Position numbers and translations under genes: made by a program. A stretch of DNA of 35,579 nucleotides from a bacterium 1XD42-76 (lineage in GTDB: Bacteria; Bacillota; Clostridia; Lachnospirales; Lachnospiraceae), in contig QZDW01000029.1 in assembly GCA_009917545.1 (NCBI GenBank), positions 1 through 35,579 on the forward strand. The letters are read 5' to 3'. A model generated the notes under the pieces. That model ran no database searches, was not told the origin of the DNA, and saw only the letters and a program-made list of their open reading frames with translations. Shown here piece by piece: positions 8,011 to 16,605 of this stretch. Positions within the stretch are counted from its first letter, which is position 1, and every line of letters starts with the position of its first letter.

Positions 8011-10157
8011 TATAGCTTCATCGTCAGGGAGATCCTCTCCTTGGCCGCATCGACTGCGAGCACTTTGACCTCCACAACGTCCCCCACGCTCACCGCCTCC
8101 AGAGGATGGCGGATAAACTTCTGGGAGATCTGGGAAATATGTACAAGTCCGTCCTGATGAACTCCGATATCCACGAAAGCACCGAAGTCAATAACATTGC
8201 GGACTGTTCCCTTTAAAATCATACCTGGTTTCAGATCTTTGATCTCCAGCACATCGGTCCGGAAAATCGGTTTGGGCATCTCCTCACGTGGGTCACGGGC
8301 CGGCTTTTCAAGCTCTGTCACGATATCCTGGAGCGTCAGTTCGCCAATGCCAAGTTCGTCTGCAAGTATCTTTGGATTCCTGACCTTTTTGCGGATCCCG
8401 GCCGCTCCGCCTTTCTCAATGGCCTCCATCGGGATCTCCAGACGTGCAAGAAGCCCGGCAGCGGCCGGATAGCTCTCAGGATGAACCGAGGTTGCATCAA
8501 GGGGATTGTCCCCTCCTTTAATGCGCATGAAGCCGGCACACTGCTCATAGGCCTTGGGTCCGAGCTTTGCCACTTTTAACAGCTGCTTTCTATTCCGAAA
8601 AGCCCCGTTTTCTTCCCGGTAGGCCACGATATTTTTGGCGATCATTCTGGAAATGCCGGAAACATGCTCAAGCAGGGAGGCCGACGCGGTATTCAGGTCT
8701 ACCCCGACCCGGTTTACACAGTCCTCTACTACATTTCCCAGTGCCTCACTCAGGTGCTTCTGGTTCATGTCATGCTGATACTGGCCCACGCCGATCGACT
8801 TGGGATCAATCTTCACCAGCTCTGCCAGGGGATCCTGTAACCGTCTGGCAATCGAGACCGCGCTGCGCTGCGCAACGTCGAAATCCGGAAATTCCTCCGT
8901 TGCCAGTTTGCTCGCTGAGTAGACAGAGGCCCCTGCCTCGCTTACGATGATATACTGCACTGGCAGGGAGTATTCCTTTAAAAACTCTGCAATCACCTGT
9001 TCCGATTCCCGGGAGGCCGTTCCATTGCCCACAGAAATCAGGGTGACATGATATTTCTCAATCAGATCCTTTAACGTCTTTTTGGCTGCCGCGATCTTTG
9101 CAGGGGAGGTAGGCGCCGTCGGATAGATAACGACCGTATCCAGCACCTTCCCGGTCGCATCCACCACAGCCAGTTTGCAGCCTGTACGGAATGCCGGATC
9201 CCATCCAAGAACTACATGCCCGGAGACGGGCGGCTGCATCAAAAGCTGTTCCAGATTCTTACCGAAAATACGGATTGCACCATCCTCGGCTTTTTCTGTC
9301 AGATCACTCCTCACCTCCCGCTCAATTGCAGGGGCCAGAAGGCGGTGGTAGCTGTCCTCAATCACATCTAAAAGCACCGGCTCTGTCTGTGGATTATGTC
9401 CGATGATCACCTGCTTTTGCAGATAGTGGAGAATCTCCTCCTCCGGGGCCTCAATCCTTACTGTCAGCACTTTTTCTTTTTCTCCACGGTTTAGGGCCAG
9501 TACCCGGTGGCCGGCACATTTTCGGACAGGCTCCGCGAAATGATAATACATCTCATAAACGCTCTGTGCTGTCTCGTCTTTGGCCTCAGAGGAAAGGATG
9601 CCCTTTTCCGCTGTCATCTGCCGGACGGCGGCCCGGTATCCTGCATGCTCAGAGATCCGCTCTGCCAGGATATCCTTTGCTCCGCTGATCGCCTCGTCAA
9701 CAGACACTACGCCTTTCTCCTCCAGACAATATGGGAGCGCTGCTGTCTCAAGCGGCTCTTTTAAAAGCTGCAGGGCAATCAGATCTGCCAAAGGCTCCAG
9801 GCCCTTTTCTTTGGCCATGCTTGCCCGCGTCCTTCGTTTCGGACGGTAGGGAAGGTAAAGATCCTCCACTGCCACCATCGTCTGCGCCGATTCAATCTGA
9901 GCAGCAAGCTCCTTCGTAAGCTTCCCCTGTTCCTCAATGGAAGCCAGAACCTGTCCTTTGCGCTCCTCCAGGCTCCTCAGATATTTCAACCGCTCATCAA
10001 GGCTGCGCAGCACCTCATCATTCAGCGCACCTGTCGCTTCCTTCCTGTATCGCGCAATAAAAGGGATCGTATTTCCCTCATCAATCAGCTTTACCGCAGC
10101 TTCGATCTGTCCGCGTCTCACAGACAGTTCTTGCTGCAATATTTCTATAATGTCCAT
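8010..10157 (-). CDS. tex: Tex-family RNA-binding transcription accessory protein
   Basis: Tex is a conserved cytosolic nucleic-acid-binding protein related to eukaryotic Spt6. The N-terminal helical region with IPFIARYRKEATGAL (about residues 32-46), the YqgF/RNase H-like domain (VLGWDPAFRTGCKLAVVD), the helix-hairpin-helix segment (NTASASLLEHVSGI) and a C-terminal S1 RNA-binding domain (GTVRNVIDFGAFVDIGVHQDG) are in the usual order. The start at 10157 has GGAGG five bases upstream; the frame extends to 10205 without support. Length 715 aa is normal. A promoter lies at 10241-10269. Confidence 0.96.
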   Translation of the reverse strand: MDIIEILQQELSVRRGQIEAAVKLIDEGNTIPFIARYRKEATGALNDEVLRSLDERLKYLRSLEERKGQVLASIEEQGKLTKELAAQIESAQTMVAVEDLYLPYRPKRRTRASMAKEKGLEPLADLIALQLLKEPLETAALPYCLEEKGVVSVDEAISGAKDILAERISEHAGYRAAVRQMTAEKGILSSEAKDETAQSVYEMYYHFAEPVRKCAGHRVLALNRGEKEKVLTVRIEAPEEEILHYLQKQVIIGHNPQTEPVLLDVIEDSYHRLLAPAIEREVRSDLTEKAEDGAIRIFGKNLEQLLMQPPVSGHVVLGWDPAFRTGCKLAVVDATGKVLDTVVIYPTAPTSPAKIAAAKKTLKDLIEKYHVTLISVGNGTASRESEQVIAEFLKEYSLPVQYIIVSEAGASVYSASKLATEEFPDFDVAQRSAVSIARRLQDPLAELVKIDPKSIGVGQYQHDMNQKHLSEALGNVVEDCVNRVGVDLNTASASLLEHVSGISRMIAKNIVAYREENGAFRNRKQLLKVAKLGPKAYEQCAGFMRIKGGDNPLDATSVHPESYPAAAGLLARLEIPMEAIEKGGAAGIRKKVRNPKILADELGIGELTLQDIVTELEKPARDPREEMPKPIFRTDVLEIKDLKPGMILKGTVRNVIDFGAFVDIGVHQDGLVHISQISQKFIRHPLEAVSVGDVVEVKVLAVDAAKERISLTMKL

Positions 10158-10240
10158 CCAAACCTCCATACGCCCGCCGGGAAACACACTGCCGGGAACA
10201 AGCACAGCCGGTGTTTTGCACCTGCGGATGATTTATTCCT

Positions 10241-10269
10241 ATTATAATTCAAACGTTTTAGATATGCAA
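10241..10269 (-). promoter_or_regulatory. Predicted tex promoter
   Basis: On the minus strand a perfect -10 TATAAT (10241-10246) has a 17-base spacer to TTGCAT (10264-10269). It lies about 85 nt upstream of the tex start, back to back with a plus-strand promoter. Confidence 0.5.
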
Positions 10270-10277
10270 CTTAAATA

Positions 10278-10306
10278 TGGACAACCATTTTTATTCATGA
10301 TAGAAT
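10278..10306 (+). promoter_or_regulatory. Predicted promoter of the DUF4190 gene
   Basis: TGGACA (10278-10283), a 17-base spacer and TAGAAT (10301-10306) lie upstream of the plus-strand gene. The leader would be about 125 nt and contains a small hairpin, GCGCA-ATA-TGCGC, at 10329-10341. Confidence 0.4.
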
Positions 10307-10436
10307 AGAATACGATTCAGACATACCAGCGCAATATGCGCCCTCCTTATGGAGTATTTTCACGGGCGGATGCCACAGCAGTTCCGATGGACGAACGGTT
10401 GTATTGTTGATGCCCTTTTTTAGAATGGAGAATTCT

Positions 10437-11309
10437 ATGACAGATTATGAAAAACAGCCTCAGCAGGAGGCTGAAAATGAGATCCGCTCCGGCGGTTCCG
10501 GTTTAGAGGAAGAAACGGAACAGGAGCAGCGGCCCTGTCCTTCCGACGTACAGGAACCGCAGCCTTATGGTAGTACGTATCCTCCAAATGAGCAGGGACA
10601 GCCTCCCTATACCGGTACGTATCCTCCGAATGGACAGGGACAGCCTCCTTATGGCGGCATGTATCCTCCGAATGGACAGGGACAGCCTCCCTATGGTGGT
10701 ATGTATCCTCCGAATGGGCAGGGACAGCCTCCCTATGCCGGTACGTATCCTCCAAATGGGCAGGGACAGCCTCCTTATGGTGGTATGTATCCTCCGGGAG
10801 GACAGGGGCAGCCCCCTTATGGCGGCATGTATCCTCCGAATGGACAGGGACAGCCTCCTTACAGCGATACGTCCTCACAGAACTGGCAGGGGCAGCCTCC
10901 TTATGGCAGCATGTACCCTCCGAATGGGCCTGAGCCTCCCTATGGTACTCCGTACTGGCAAAACGGCCCCCAGCCTTCGTTTGAGGGACCAAAACCCCCG
11001 AAAGAGAGAAACCGTTTTGCTGTCGTTTCCCTGATGGCCGGTCTTTGCGGGCTCCTCAGCCTTTGCTGCTTTGCCTTTCCGCTCGCCATCGTGATGGGGG
11101 TGGGAGCCATCGCATTTGCCGTAATATCAAAAAAAGGGCAGCCCTTTTCCGGCCCTGCGATTGCAGGAATCGTTCTTGGCGCCCTCTGTATCCTCTTTGG
11201 TATCGGTGAATTCATCTACATCATGGTTATATCTGCCTTGATGAAGGATCCGGAAAATGCTGCTTTGTTCAATCAGCTTTACGAACAGATGGAGCAGTCC
11301 CTGCGCTAA
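10437..11309 (+). CDS. DUF4190-type membrane protein with tandem-repeat cytoplasmic arm
   Basis: This 290-aa protein has an acidic N-terminus (residues 1-43), then eight full and one partial 14-residue repeats of the pattern Y-G-G-M-Y-P-P-N-G-Q-G-Q-P-P (about 44-165), a short basic linker and two hydrophobic segments (about 200-227 and 235-265) resembling DUF4190. Such proline/glycine/tyrosine-rich arms on small membrane proteins are common in Bacillota but have no assigned role. The start at 10437 has GGAG six bases upstream. Upstream TTG and ATG codons in frame are poorly supported. It is divergent from tex and converges with the DUF2752 gene. The repeat number could vary by slippage. Confidence 0.8.
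   Translation: MTDYEKQPQQEAENEIRSGGSGLEEETEQEQRPCPSDVQEPQPYGSTYPPNEQGQPPYTGTYPPNGQGQPPYGGMYPPNGQGQPPYGGMYPPNGQGQPPYAGTYPPNGQGQPPYGGMYPPGGQGQPPYGGMYPPNGQGQPPYSDTSSQNWQGQPPYGSMYPPNGPEPPYGTPYWQNGPQPSFEGPKPPKERNRFAVVSLMAGLCGLLSLCCFAFPLAIVMGVGAIAFAVISKKGQPFSGPAIAGIVLGALCILFGIGEFIYIMVISALMKDPENAALFNQLYEQMEQSLR
10566..10940 (+). repeat. In-frame 42-bp tandem repeats, about 8.9 copies
   Basis: Eight complete 42-bp units and one incomplete unit encode the Y-P-P-N-G-Q-G-Q-P-P repeats. Units differ mainly at synonymous sites and at residues 2-4 of each unit (GST, TGT, GGM, AGT, SDT, GSM). The eighth unit is the most divergent. Nucleotide similarity is high enough for slippage or recombination. Confidence 0.9.
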
Positions 11310-11328
11310 GGCATTCTGTACAGCTGCA

Positions 11329-11688
11329 TTACATTGGCGGCAGGTTCTTAAGGATGTCGATGCCTTCTGCGATCAGAAAATAATTCTTAACCAGAAAATT
11401 CATCACAATAATGGCGGCCCCCGCATAGACGGCCCCCAGACCCGGAAGCAGGCTTACGTCCTGCTTCCTTTTTTGAAGCAGATACCTGCATCCGCACCAT
11501 ACGGCAAGTCCTGCACCGTACAAAACAAACGGATGGTAAAGAACGCTTAGAAGAAGCTCCCCTCTCAATAATGCCTTAAATGCTCTTGTTCCTCCGCAGC
11601 CAGGGCAGTAGAGCCCCGTTATTTCGTGAAACAGACATGGGATTCTGCCGTTTCTCCACAGCCAGAACCATAGTTTCGCCTCATTCAT
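11329..11688 (-). CDS. DUF2752 membrane protein
   Basis: This 119-aa protein carries the DUF2752 signature CPGCGGTRA (about residues 28-36) after a short hydrophobic N-terminus, followed by two hydrophobic segments (about 46-66 and 85-105). The family has no established function. Its start overlaps the homoserine dehydrogenase stop in an ATGA arrangement, which suggests translational coupling. It probably belongs to the ACT-hom operon by transcription rather than by pathway. Confidence 0.85.
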   Translation of the reverse strand: MNEAKLWFWLWRNGRIPCLFHEITGLYCPGCGGTRAFKALLRGELLLSVLYHPFVLYGAGLAVWCGCRYLLQKRKQDVSLLPGLGAVYAGAAIIVMNFLVKNYFLIAEGIDILKNLPPM

Positions 11689-12896
11689 GTCCTTACCACG
11701 ATCTTCTGGCGCAGGCCGGCGACCTTCTCAGCTGCCGCCATAAATTCGGCCTCCGTCATTTCACCTGTCAGAACTGCAAACTCGTCCTGTCCTTCCAGTA
11801 CGATCCATTTCACCTGTCCGAAAGTCTCCCTTACGTCATCACGTTTCTGCTCCCGACTCCCCTCAAACCTGGCAAAATAGCGGCGCCTGAGTTCTCCTGC
11901 CGCATGGACTGTCATGCGCTCCCGGCTCCATCCGAAAGGCTTCGGCTGCCTTCCTGCGAGTACTGCCGCGATCATATCGCCCACCACGGCGCTGGCCGTT
12001 GGCAGCTTTCCTGCTCCGCTCCCGTAATACATGGACATTCCCAGCATATTTCCTTCAACCAGAATGCCGTTAAATACATCCTCCACAGAATAGAGCGGAT
12101 CTTTGGCATTGATTAATGCCGGCGCCACCTCCATCCAGGCCTCGCCGCCCTCGCATTTGCAGTTTCCAAGGAGCTTGATCGACACGCCCAGTCTGGCTGC
12201 ATAGCTGAAATCAAGATCACTGATTCCTGTGATTCCTTCTGTGGGTATATCCTCAAAATTGACTTCTTTTCCAGCTGCCACCGCCGTGAGGATAGCGATC
12301 TTACGGCAAGTATCATGCCCCTCGATATCAGCCGCGGGGTCGTGCTCTGCATAGCCCAACTCCTGCGCTGTCTTAAGGGCCTTATCAAAGGCCCAGCCTT
12401 CCTCATACATCTTCGTGAGAATATAGTTGGTCGTTCCGTTTAAAATGCCGGAGATTTCCCGGATCTCTTCCCCTGCCAGACTGTCATAGAGCGTACGGAT
12501 GATGGGGATCCCACCTCCTGCGCTGGCTTCAAACAGAAAACTCACGCGCTTGTCGGCTGCAATCTCTAAAAGCTCTGTTCCGTGAGCCGCTACCAGCGCC
12601 TTGTTCGAGGTCACAACATGGCGCCCTGTCTCAAGGCAGCGCTTCACAAACTCATATGCCGGAGTCGTGCCGCCCATTGTCTCCACCACCATACCAATCT
12701 CAGGGTCCTCCAGGATAGCAGAAAGCTCGTGAACCACCTTCTGTTCCACCGGCGTTCCGGGGAACTCCTTCAGATCCAGAATATATTTTACCTCAATGGG
12801 CTCTCCAGCCCTCTTTGTGATCGTTTCCGTGTTTTTCAGAAGAACTTCATATACACCGGAGCCAATCGTCCCATATCCCATAATTGCTGCTTTCAT
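11685..12896 (-). CDS. hom: Homoserine dehydrogenase
   Basis: Hom reduces aspartate semialdehyde to homoserine with NAD(P)H, the branch point to threonine and methionine. The Rossmann motif GYGTIGSGV, the VVTSNKALVA segment (about 94-103), EASAGGGIPII and the ILNGTTNYIL/GYAEHDPAADIEGHDTCRK core are all conserved. The last 60-70 residues are a short, weakly ACT-like domain. The total of 403 aa is a little under the usual length for versions with a full C-terminal ACT domain. It follows a separate ACT-domain gene, 22 bases downstream, and is coupled to a DUF2752 gene. Confidence 0.96.
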   Translation of the reverse strand: MKAAIMGYGTIGSGVYEVLLKNTETITKRAGEPIEVKYILDLKEFPGTPVEQKVVHELSAILEDPEIGMVVETMGGTTPAYEFVKRCLETGRHVVTSNKALVAAHGTELLEIAADKRVSFLFEASAGGGIPIIRTLYDSLAGEEIREISGILNGTTNYILTKMYEEGWAFDKALKTAQELGYAEHDPAADIEGHDTCRKIAILTAVAAGKEVNFEDIPTEGITGISDLDFSYAARLGVSIKLLGNCKCEGGEAWMEVAPALINAKDPLYSVEDVFNGILVEGNMLGMSMYYGSGAGKLPTASAVVGDMIAAVLAGRQPKPFGWSRERMTVHAAGELRRRYFARFEGSREQKRDDVRETFGQVKWIVLEGQDEFAVLTGEMTEAEFMAAAEKVAGLRQKIVVRT

Positions 12897-12918
12897 TATG
12901 TCCTCCGTTCCAGGCCTT

Positions 12919-13368
12919 TTATCCCTTTTCGATTCCCAGAATCCTCAAGTCGTATATTCCGGTCAGATTTTCAATTTCCTCCACAAGGCCGTCCACATCC
13001 CCGGTATCGGCAAGCACCTCCACGCTAAGCGTCACAGTCGCCACACCATTTACAGGAATCGCCTGGTGAATCGTAAGAATATTTGCTCTGTAAGCGGCCA
13101 CCACGTGGAGCAGATCCGATAAAAGTCCCGGCTCATCGCTCATCTGTGTGACCAGGGTCATCGTCTTTCCCATCGTGTTATCGGAAAACGGCACGATATC
13201 ATCCTTATATTTATAAAAGGAACTGCGGCTCAGACCGGCCCTCTGCGCGGCATCCTGCACCGTCAGGGACTTTTCAGAAGTCAAAAGACGTTTTACTTCA
13301 ATTACTTTCTGCAAGACCTCTGGCAGGGCCTTATCCCTAACCAGATAATATTTACTCTTTCCTCCCAT
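12919..13368 (-). CDS. UPF0735 ACT-domain protein (PheB-like)
   Basis: This 149-aa cytosolic protein has an N-terminal helix-turn-helix-like segment (VQDAAQRAGLSRSSFYKYKDDI, within about residues 37-58, recalled here in two parts: VQDAAQRAGLS and RSSFYKYKDDI) and a C-terminal ACT domain (about 70-145) with the DEPGLLSDLLHVVA loop that in other ACT domains binds amino acids. UPF0735 members often stand next to hom, as here, so a role in sensing threonine or another amino acid is a reasonable inference, not shown. A GGGGGGA run lies about ten bases upstream of the start. A promoter is at 13433-13461. Confidence 0.88.
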   Translation of the reverse strand: MGGKSKYYLVRDKALPEVLQKVIEVKRLLTSEKSLTVQDAAQRAGLSRSSFYKYKDDIVPFSDNTMGKTMTLVTQMSDEPGLLSDLLHVVAAYRANILTIHQAIPVNGVATVTLSVEVLADTGDVDGLVEEIENLTGIYDLRILGIEKG

Positions 13369-13432
13369 ACATTCTGTCCCCCCCTATCCCGTGCATGTTC
13401 GTCTCAGAAAAACATCTGTGTGTGTAAATGAG

Positions 13433-13461
13433 ATATTAACACATTTCCCGATGAAATGCAA
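13433..13461 (-). promoter_or_regulatory. Predicted promoter of the ACT-hom operon
   Basis: On the minus strand TTGCAT (13456-13461), a 17-base spacer and TAATAT (13433-13438). An imperfect inverted repeat with arms starting CAAG (13459) and ending CTTG (13500) overlaps the -35 and could be an operator. No T-box or other riboswitch is visible in the roughly 60-base leader. Confidence 0.5.
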
Positions 13462-13603
13462 GTTGCAGATCAGGGGCCTTTCCTGCATTTTGCAAACTTG
13501 TAATGGGCAGGCAGTCCGGTGCATTGTAACAGAGCAGGCAGGTCTGAACTGGCAAAGCGACGGTATCTGCCGTAGCGGCTGAATAGAAGCGCAGCCGTCG
13601 GAA

Positions 13604-13632
13604 TTGACAAAACCATTATTTCCATTTAAACT
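13604..13632 (+). promoter_or_regulatory. Promoter of the nitrilase-family gene
   Basis: A perfect -35 TTGACA (13604-13609), a 17-base spacer and TAAACT (13627-13632) lie about 58 nt upstream of the start codon at 13690. The 321-base divergent gap holds this promoter, the opposite ACT-hom promoter and no other gene that I can see. Confidence 0.65.
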
Positions 13633-13689
13633 GAGTGCAGGAACTAATATAGTGACTATCAGAAAATGTTCAAGAAACGGAGGATTTCC

Positions 13690-14499
13690 ATGAACGATCT
13701 CACGATTGTCCAGCTTCAAACGCATGTCCACAGCGATAAAATGAAAAATATCGAAATGCTGCCCCCTCTTCTCTCACAGGCCAGCGCCCAAAAGGCCGAT
13801 TTCGTCTGCCTGCCGGAAATGTTTGCCTGTCCCTATGAGACTGCAAATTTCCCCAAATATGCGGAAAAAGATCAGGGCGCCACGTGGACTGCCCTCTCTG
13901 CTCTGGCGAAGGAGTTCCATATCTACCTGTCCGCCGGCTCTCTGCCGGAACTCGCAGACGATGGAAGTGTCTATAACACTGCCTACGTTTTCGACCGCGA
14001 GGGCCATCCGATTGCCAAACACCGTAAGGTCCATCTGTTTGATATTAACGTCAGGGGAGGCCAGCAATTTAAAGAATCTGACACCTTATCTGCCGGTTCG
14101 TCCTGTACGGTCTTTGACACAGAATTTGGAAAAATTGGGCTCTGCATCTGCTATGATTTCCGTTTTCCGGAGCTGGCAAGGAGAATGGTTCTCGAAGGTG
14201 CACAGATCATTCTTGTTCCAGCCGCCTTTAATATGACAACCGGCCCGGCACACTGGGAGGTTTTATTCCGTTCCAGGGCCATTGATAACCAGGTCTTTAC
14301 CTTTGGCACAGCCCCTGCCAGAGACATGAACGCATCCTACCACTCCTGGGGACATTCTATCGCTGTTTCCCCCTGGGGTACAATTCTCAATCAAATGGAG
14401 GAACAGGCCGGCCTGCAGACAACCACGATCTGCCTTGATGAGGTCTCGCGCGTCCGTGAGCAGCTTCCACTCCTTGCACACCGGATGGAACATCTCTAA
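13690..14499 (+). CDS. Carbon-nitrogen hydrolase, omega-amidase-like
   Basis: This nitrilase-superfamily enzyme shows the catalytic triad Glu43 (LPEMF), Lys113 (HRKVHLFDI) and Cys154 (CICYDFRFPE). The Nit2/omega-amidase subgroup hydrolyses alpha-ketoglutaramate and alpha-ketosuccinamate to the keto acid and ammonia. The KVHLFDIN and CYDFRFPELAR segments favour that subgroup over nitrilases proper. The start at 13690 has GGAGG six bases upstream. Length is 269 aa, normal for the family. It is transcribed alone between its own promoter and a bidirectional terminator. The exact substrate is inferred. Confidence 0.9.
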   Translation: MNDLTIVQLQTHVHSDKMKNIEMLPPLLSQASAQKADFVCLPEMFACPYETANFPKYAEKDQGATWTALSALAKEFHIYLSAGSLPELADDGSVYNTAYVFDREGHPIAKHRKVHLFDINVRGGQQFKESDTLSAGSSCTVFDTEFGKIGLCICYDFRFPELARRMVLEGAQIILVPAAFNMTTGPAHWEVLFRSRAIDNQVFTFGTAPARDMNASYHSWGHSIAVSPWGTILNQMEEQAGLQTTTICLDEVSRVREQLPLLAHRMEHL

Positions 14500-14556
14500 T
14501 ACATCGTTCCATACAGGAAAACGCGGCATCTGCTGTCCCTTTCCATCTTCCGATGC

Positions 14557-14613
14557 AAAAAACAGCCGCAGGCCCGGCAGAATGATCTGCCAGGGGCCCT
14601 GACGGCTGTTTTT
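14557..14613. terminator. Bidirectional intrinsic terminator
   Basis: A long hairpin with outer stem AAACAGCCG/CGGCTGTTT, inner CAGGCCC/GGGCCCTG and apical GGCAG-AATGAT-CTGCC has T runs on both sides. It serves the nitrilase-family gene from the left and the LCP gene, the end of the glycan cluster, from the right. Confidence 0.85.
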
Positions 14614-14632
14614 AATGATTCTGTTTCTGTTC

Positions 14633-16591
14633 CTATGGTCCGAGAGGTGAACCATTCTGCTCTGTCGGTTCTTCCCCCGGCCCTCCCGGCCCGACAGAGG
14701 ACGGCGCTGTCGTCGGTGAGCTTCCGGGATTCGGTGCTCCAGAACCGTCTGTTGGCACAATAATAACTGACGAACCTCCTGGTGTGCTGGACGGATTTTG
14801 CTGGCCCGGGGGTGTTTGTGTGCCCGGACTTGATGTCCCGGGGCTTGTTTGGCCGCCTAGCGTGTTCTGTCCTCCGGAAGTACCGGTATTTCCGGGGGTA
14901 TTTTGGCTTCCCGCTGGAGAAGAGTCGCCCCCTGGCAGGAAAGCTCCCGTCGTTGCTTCCTCTACCGGCTCGTGGCCTGGCCCGACCTCATGTTCTGTCG
15001 GGCGTGTCACATCAAGCGGGCTGCTGGGTCTCTGACTCTCCTGAGTCGGAGATTCCGACGATGGCTGTGTACCTCCCGGCAACGACTGCGACGGCATTCC
15101 AGGGCTCTCATAAACACCTGCAGGGGAAGAGGGTACTCCCGGGCTGCTCTGCGGTTCGGAAGGAACTCCCGGTATCGGCGGACCGATATTCATGGTGTTC
15201 TCTGACGTCTCACTTCCTGACTCCGATTCACTGGACGATTCGGCTTCTGTCGTCCGCTTCTCTGTGGCCGCCTCTGTCTTCGGCGCAGCCGTAGTCTTGG
15301 GAATATACCCCTGATCTGTCGCTACATGATCAATCTCTTTACCTGCTGTATTCAATCCGCTGATCTCAGCAATCCGGTTACTGATCGTCTGAACCGCATT
15401 GGTTGGTGTATAATCGTCGATATCAAACAGGAATTTGTGCAGACTTGTGACATTGCTCACCAGAGTCCGCGGAACTACGCAGTCACTGCGGCGGCTGCCG
15501 ATCTTAATTTTCTGCTCTCCGCGCGCTGCTGGGAAGCCCATTGTTTCTCCCATATGATATTTAGAAACATTTTTGGCCATACTAAGCAAGTCCAGCTCAT
15601 TAATATTCGTAGCGCACATCGCACACATATTTCCAACAAGGCTGTTGAGTGTCGCCAAATCCGCCTTCTTGGCTTTCTCAAAGGCCTTCTGGATGATAAT
15701 TCTCTGACGCTCCGTTCTCGCATAGTCACTGTCCATCAGACGCAGGCGCCCGTAGGCCACTGCCTGCACGCCGTCTAAATGGTACGTTCCCGGCCCGTCC
15801 TTTAACTGAACGGAACCGATTCCGGTGCCCTTTACCGTCTCTGTGATAAAGGCGTTCATATAATAATATTCGGTCTTACTGATGTCAATGTCCACACCGC
15901 CCAGAATGTTGATAGCAGTTGCTACTGCCTTCCAGTTGAATGTGGCATAATCCGTGATATTCAGATCCAGATTCTTGTTCAGCGCTTTTAATGCCTGCTC
16001 CGGACCGCCCTCTGTATAAGCCGCATTGATCTTATTATAGATGTTGCGGTCAGAAATATTCAGATACGTGTCACGGAATACGGAAACAAGCTTAATCTCT
16101 CCTGTCTCACGGTTGATGTTTACAATCATGATAACATCCGACTGATTGCCTGCTCCAGTGGAGGAATCCCTGGAATCCAGACCGAATACAGCCACGGTCC
16201 AGTAGCCTTTTTCCATCCTTTCCCTGTCCTCCTGTGGGATCTCAAGGTTCTCTACATTCTTCTTTTTCACATCATTCTGACTGTTGGCCATATTGAAATG
16301 GTAGCGGATATAAGCAAACACTCCGACTACGCCAAGCACAACTGTCGCCAATATTGCAAGCAGAATTCCGATAATCACCCGTTTTTTCTTGTTTCCCGGC
16401 TTCTTTTTCTTCCTTCTAGCAGAGGAACTCCCCCTGGACCGTCCGTTATGGCTCGCTATATCCAGGGATACCGTCCTTCTGTCCCCGGTTCTTGCACCTG
16501 CGGAATGTCCACTGCCTCTTTCCTGAGCGCTGTCTGTGCGTTTTCTGCTCTTTCTGGCACGTGAGCGCTCCAGCTCATCTTCATAATTCAT
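14633..16591 (-). CDS. LytR-CpsA-Psr (LCP) family protein with long Pro/Ser/Thr tail
   Basis: LCP enzymes transfer lipid-linked glycans such as teichoic acids or capsule to peptidoglycan on the outer membrane face. The order is a basic cytoplasmic arm (1-70), one membrane segment (about 71-95), the LCP domain (about 130-400; FGLDSRD, SDVIMIVNIN, VSVFRDTY, the GGVDIDI block and YGRLRLMDSDYARTERQR) and a low-complexity tail rich in P, S, T and G (about 430-652). The tail is unusually long. The start at 16591 has GAGGA about seven bases upstream; an ATG six bases earlier is too close to it. It is the last gene of the glycan cluster, 14 nt after the sugar-phosphate transferase, fitting a ligase for that polymer. 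Confidence 0.93.
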   Translation of the reverse strand: MNYEDELERSRARKSRKRTDSAQERGSGHSAGARTGDRRTVSLDIASHNGRSRGSSSARRKKKKPGNKKKRVIIGILLAILATVVLGVVGVFAYIRYHFNMANSQNDVKKKNVENLEIPQEDRERMEKGYWTVAVFGLDSRDSSTGAGNQSDVIMIVNINRETGEIKLVSVFRDTYLNISDRNIYNKINAAYTEGGPEQALKALNKNLDLNITDYATFNWKAVATAINILGGVDIDISKTEYYYMNAFITETVKGTGIGSVQLKDGPGTYHLDGVQAVAYGRLRLMDSDYARTERQRIIIQKAFEKAKKADLATLNSLVGNMCAMCATNINELDLLSMAKNVSKYHMGETMGFPAARGEQKIKIGSRRSDCVVPRTLVSNVTSLHKFLFDIDDYTPTNAVQTISNRIAEISGLNTAGKEIDHVATDQGYIPKTTAAPKTEAATEKRTTEAESSSESESGSETSENTMNIGPPIPGVPSEPQSSPGVPSSPAGVYESPGMPSQSLPGGTQPSSESPTQESQRPSSPLDVTRPTEHEVGPGHEPVEEATTGAFLPGGDSSPAGSQNTPGNTGTSGGQNTLGGQTSPGTSSPGTQTPPGQQNPSSTPGGSSVIIVPTDGSGAPNPGSSPTTAPSSVGPGGPGEEPTEQNGSPLGP

Positions 16592-16605
16592 GCTCATGTC
16601 CTCAT

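Noticed and set aside
10435-10992. 185-codon minus-strand ORF
   Set aside because: The 42-bp repeats keep several frames open; the plus-strand frame has the promoter, ribosome binding site and membrane domain.
11580-12116. 178-codon plus-strand ORF
   Set aside because: It is antisense to hom and the DUF2752 gene and has no family features.
13369-13689. T-box or other amino acid riboswitch for hom
   Set aside because: The predicted leader is only about 60 bases and lacks T-box motifs; the inverted repeat here lies over the promoter, not in the transcript.
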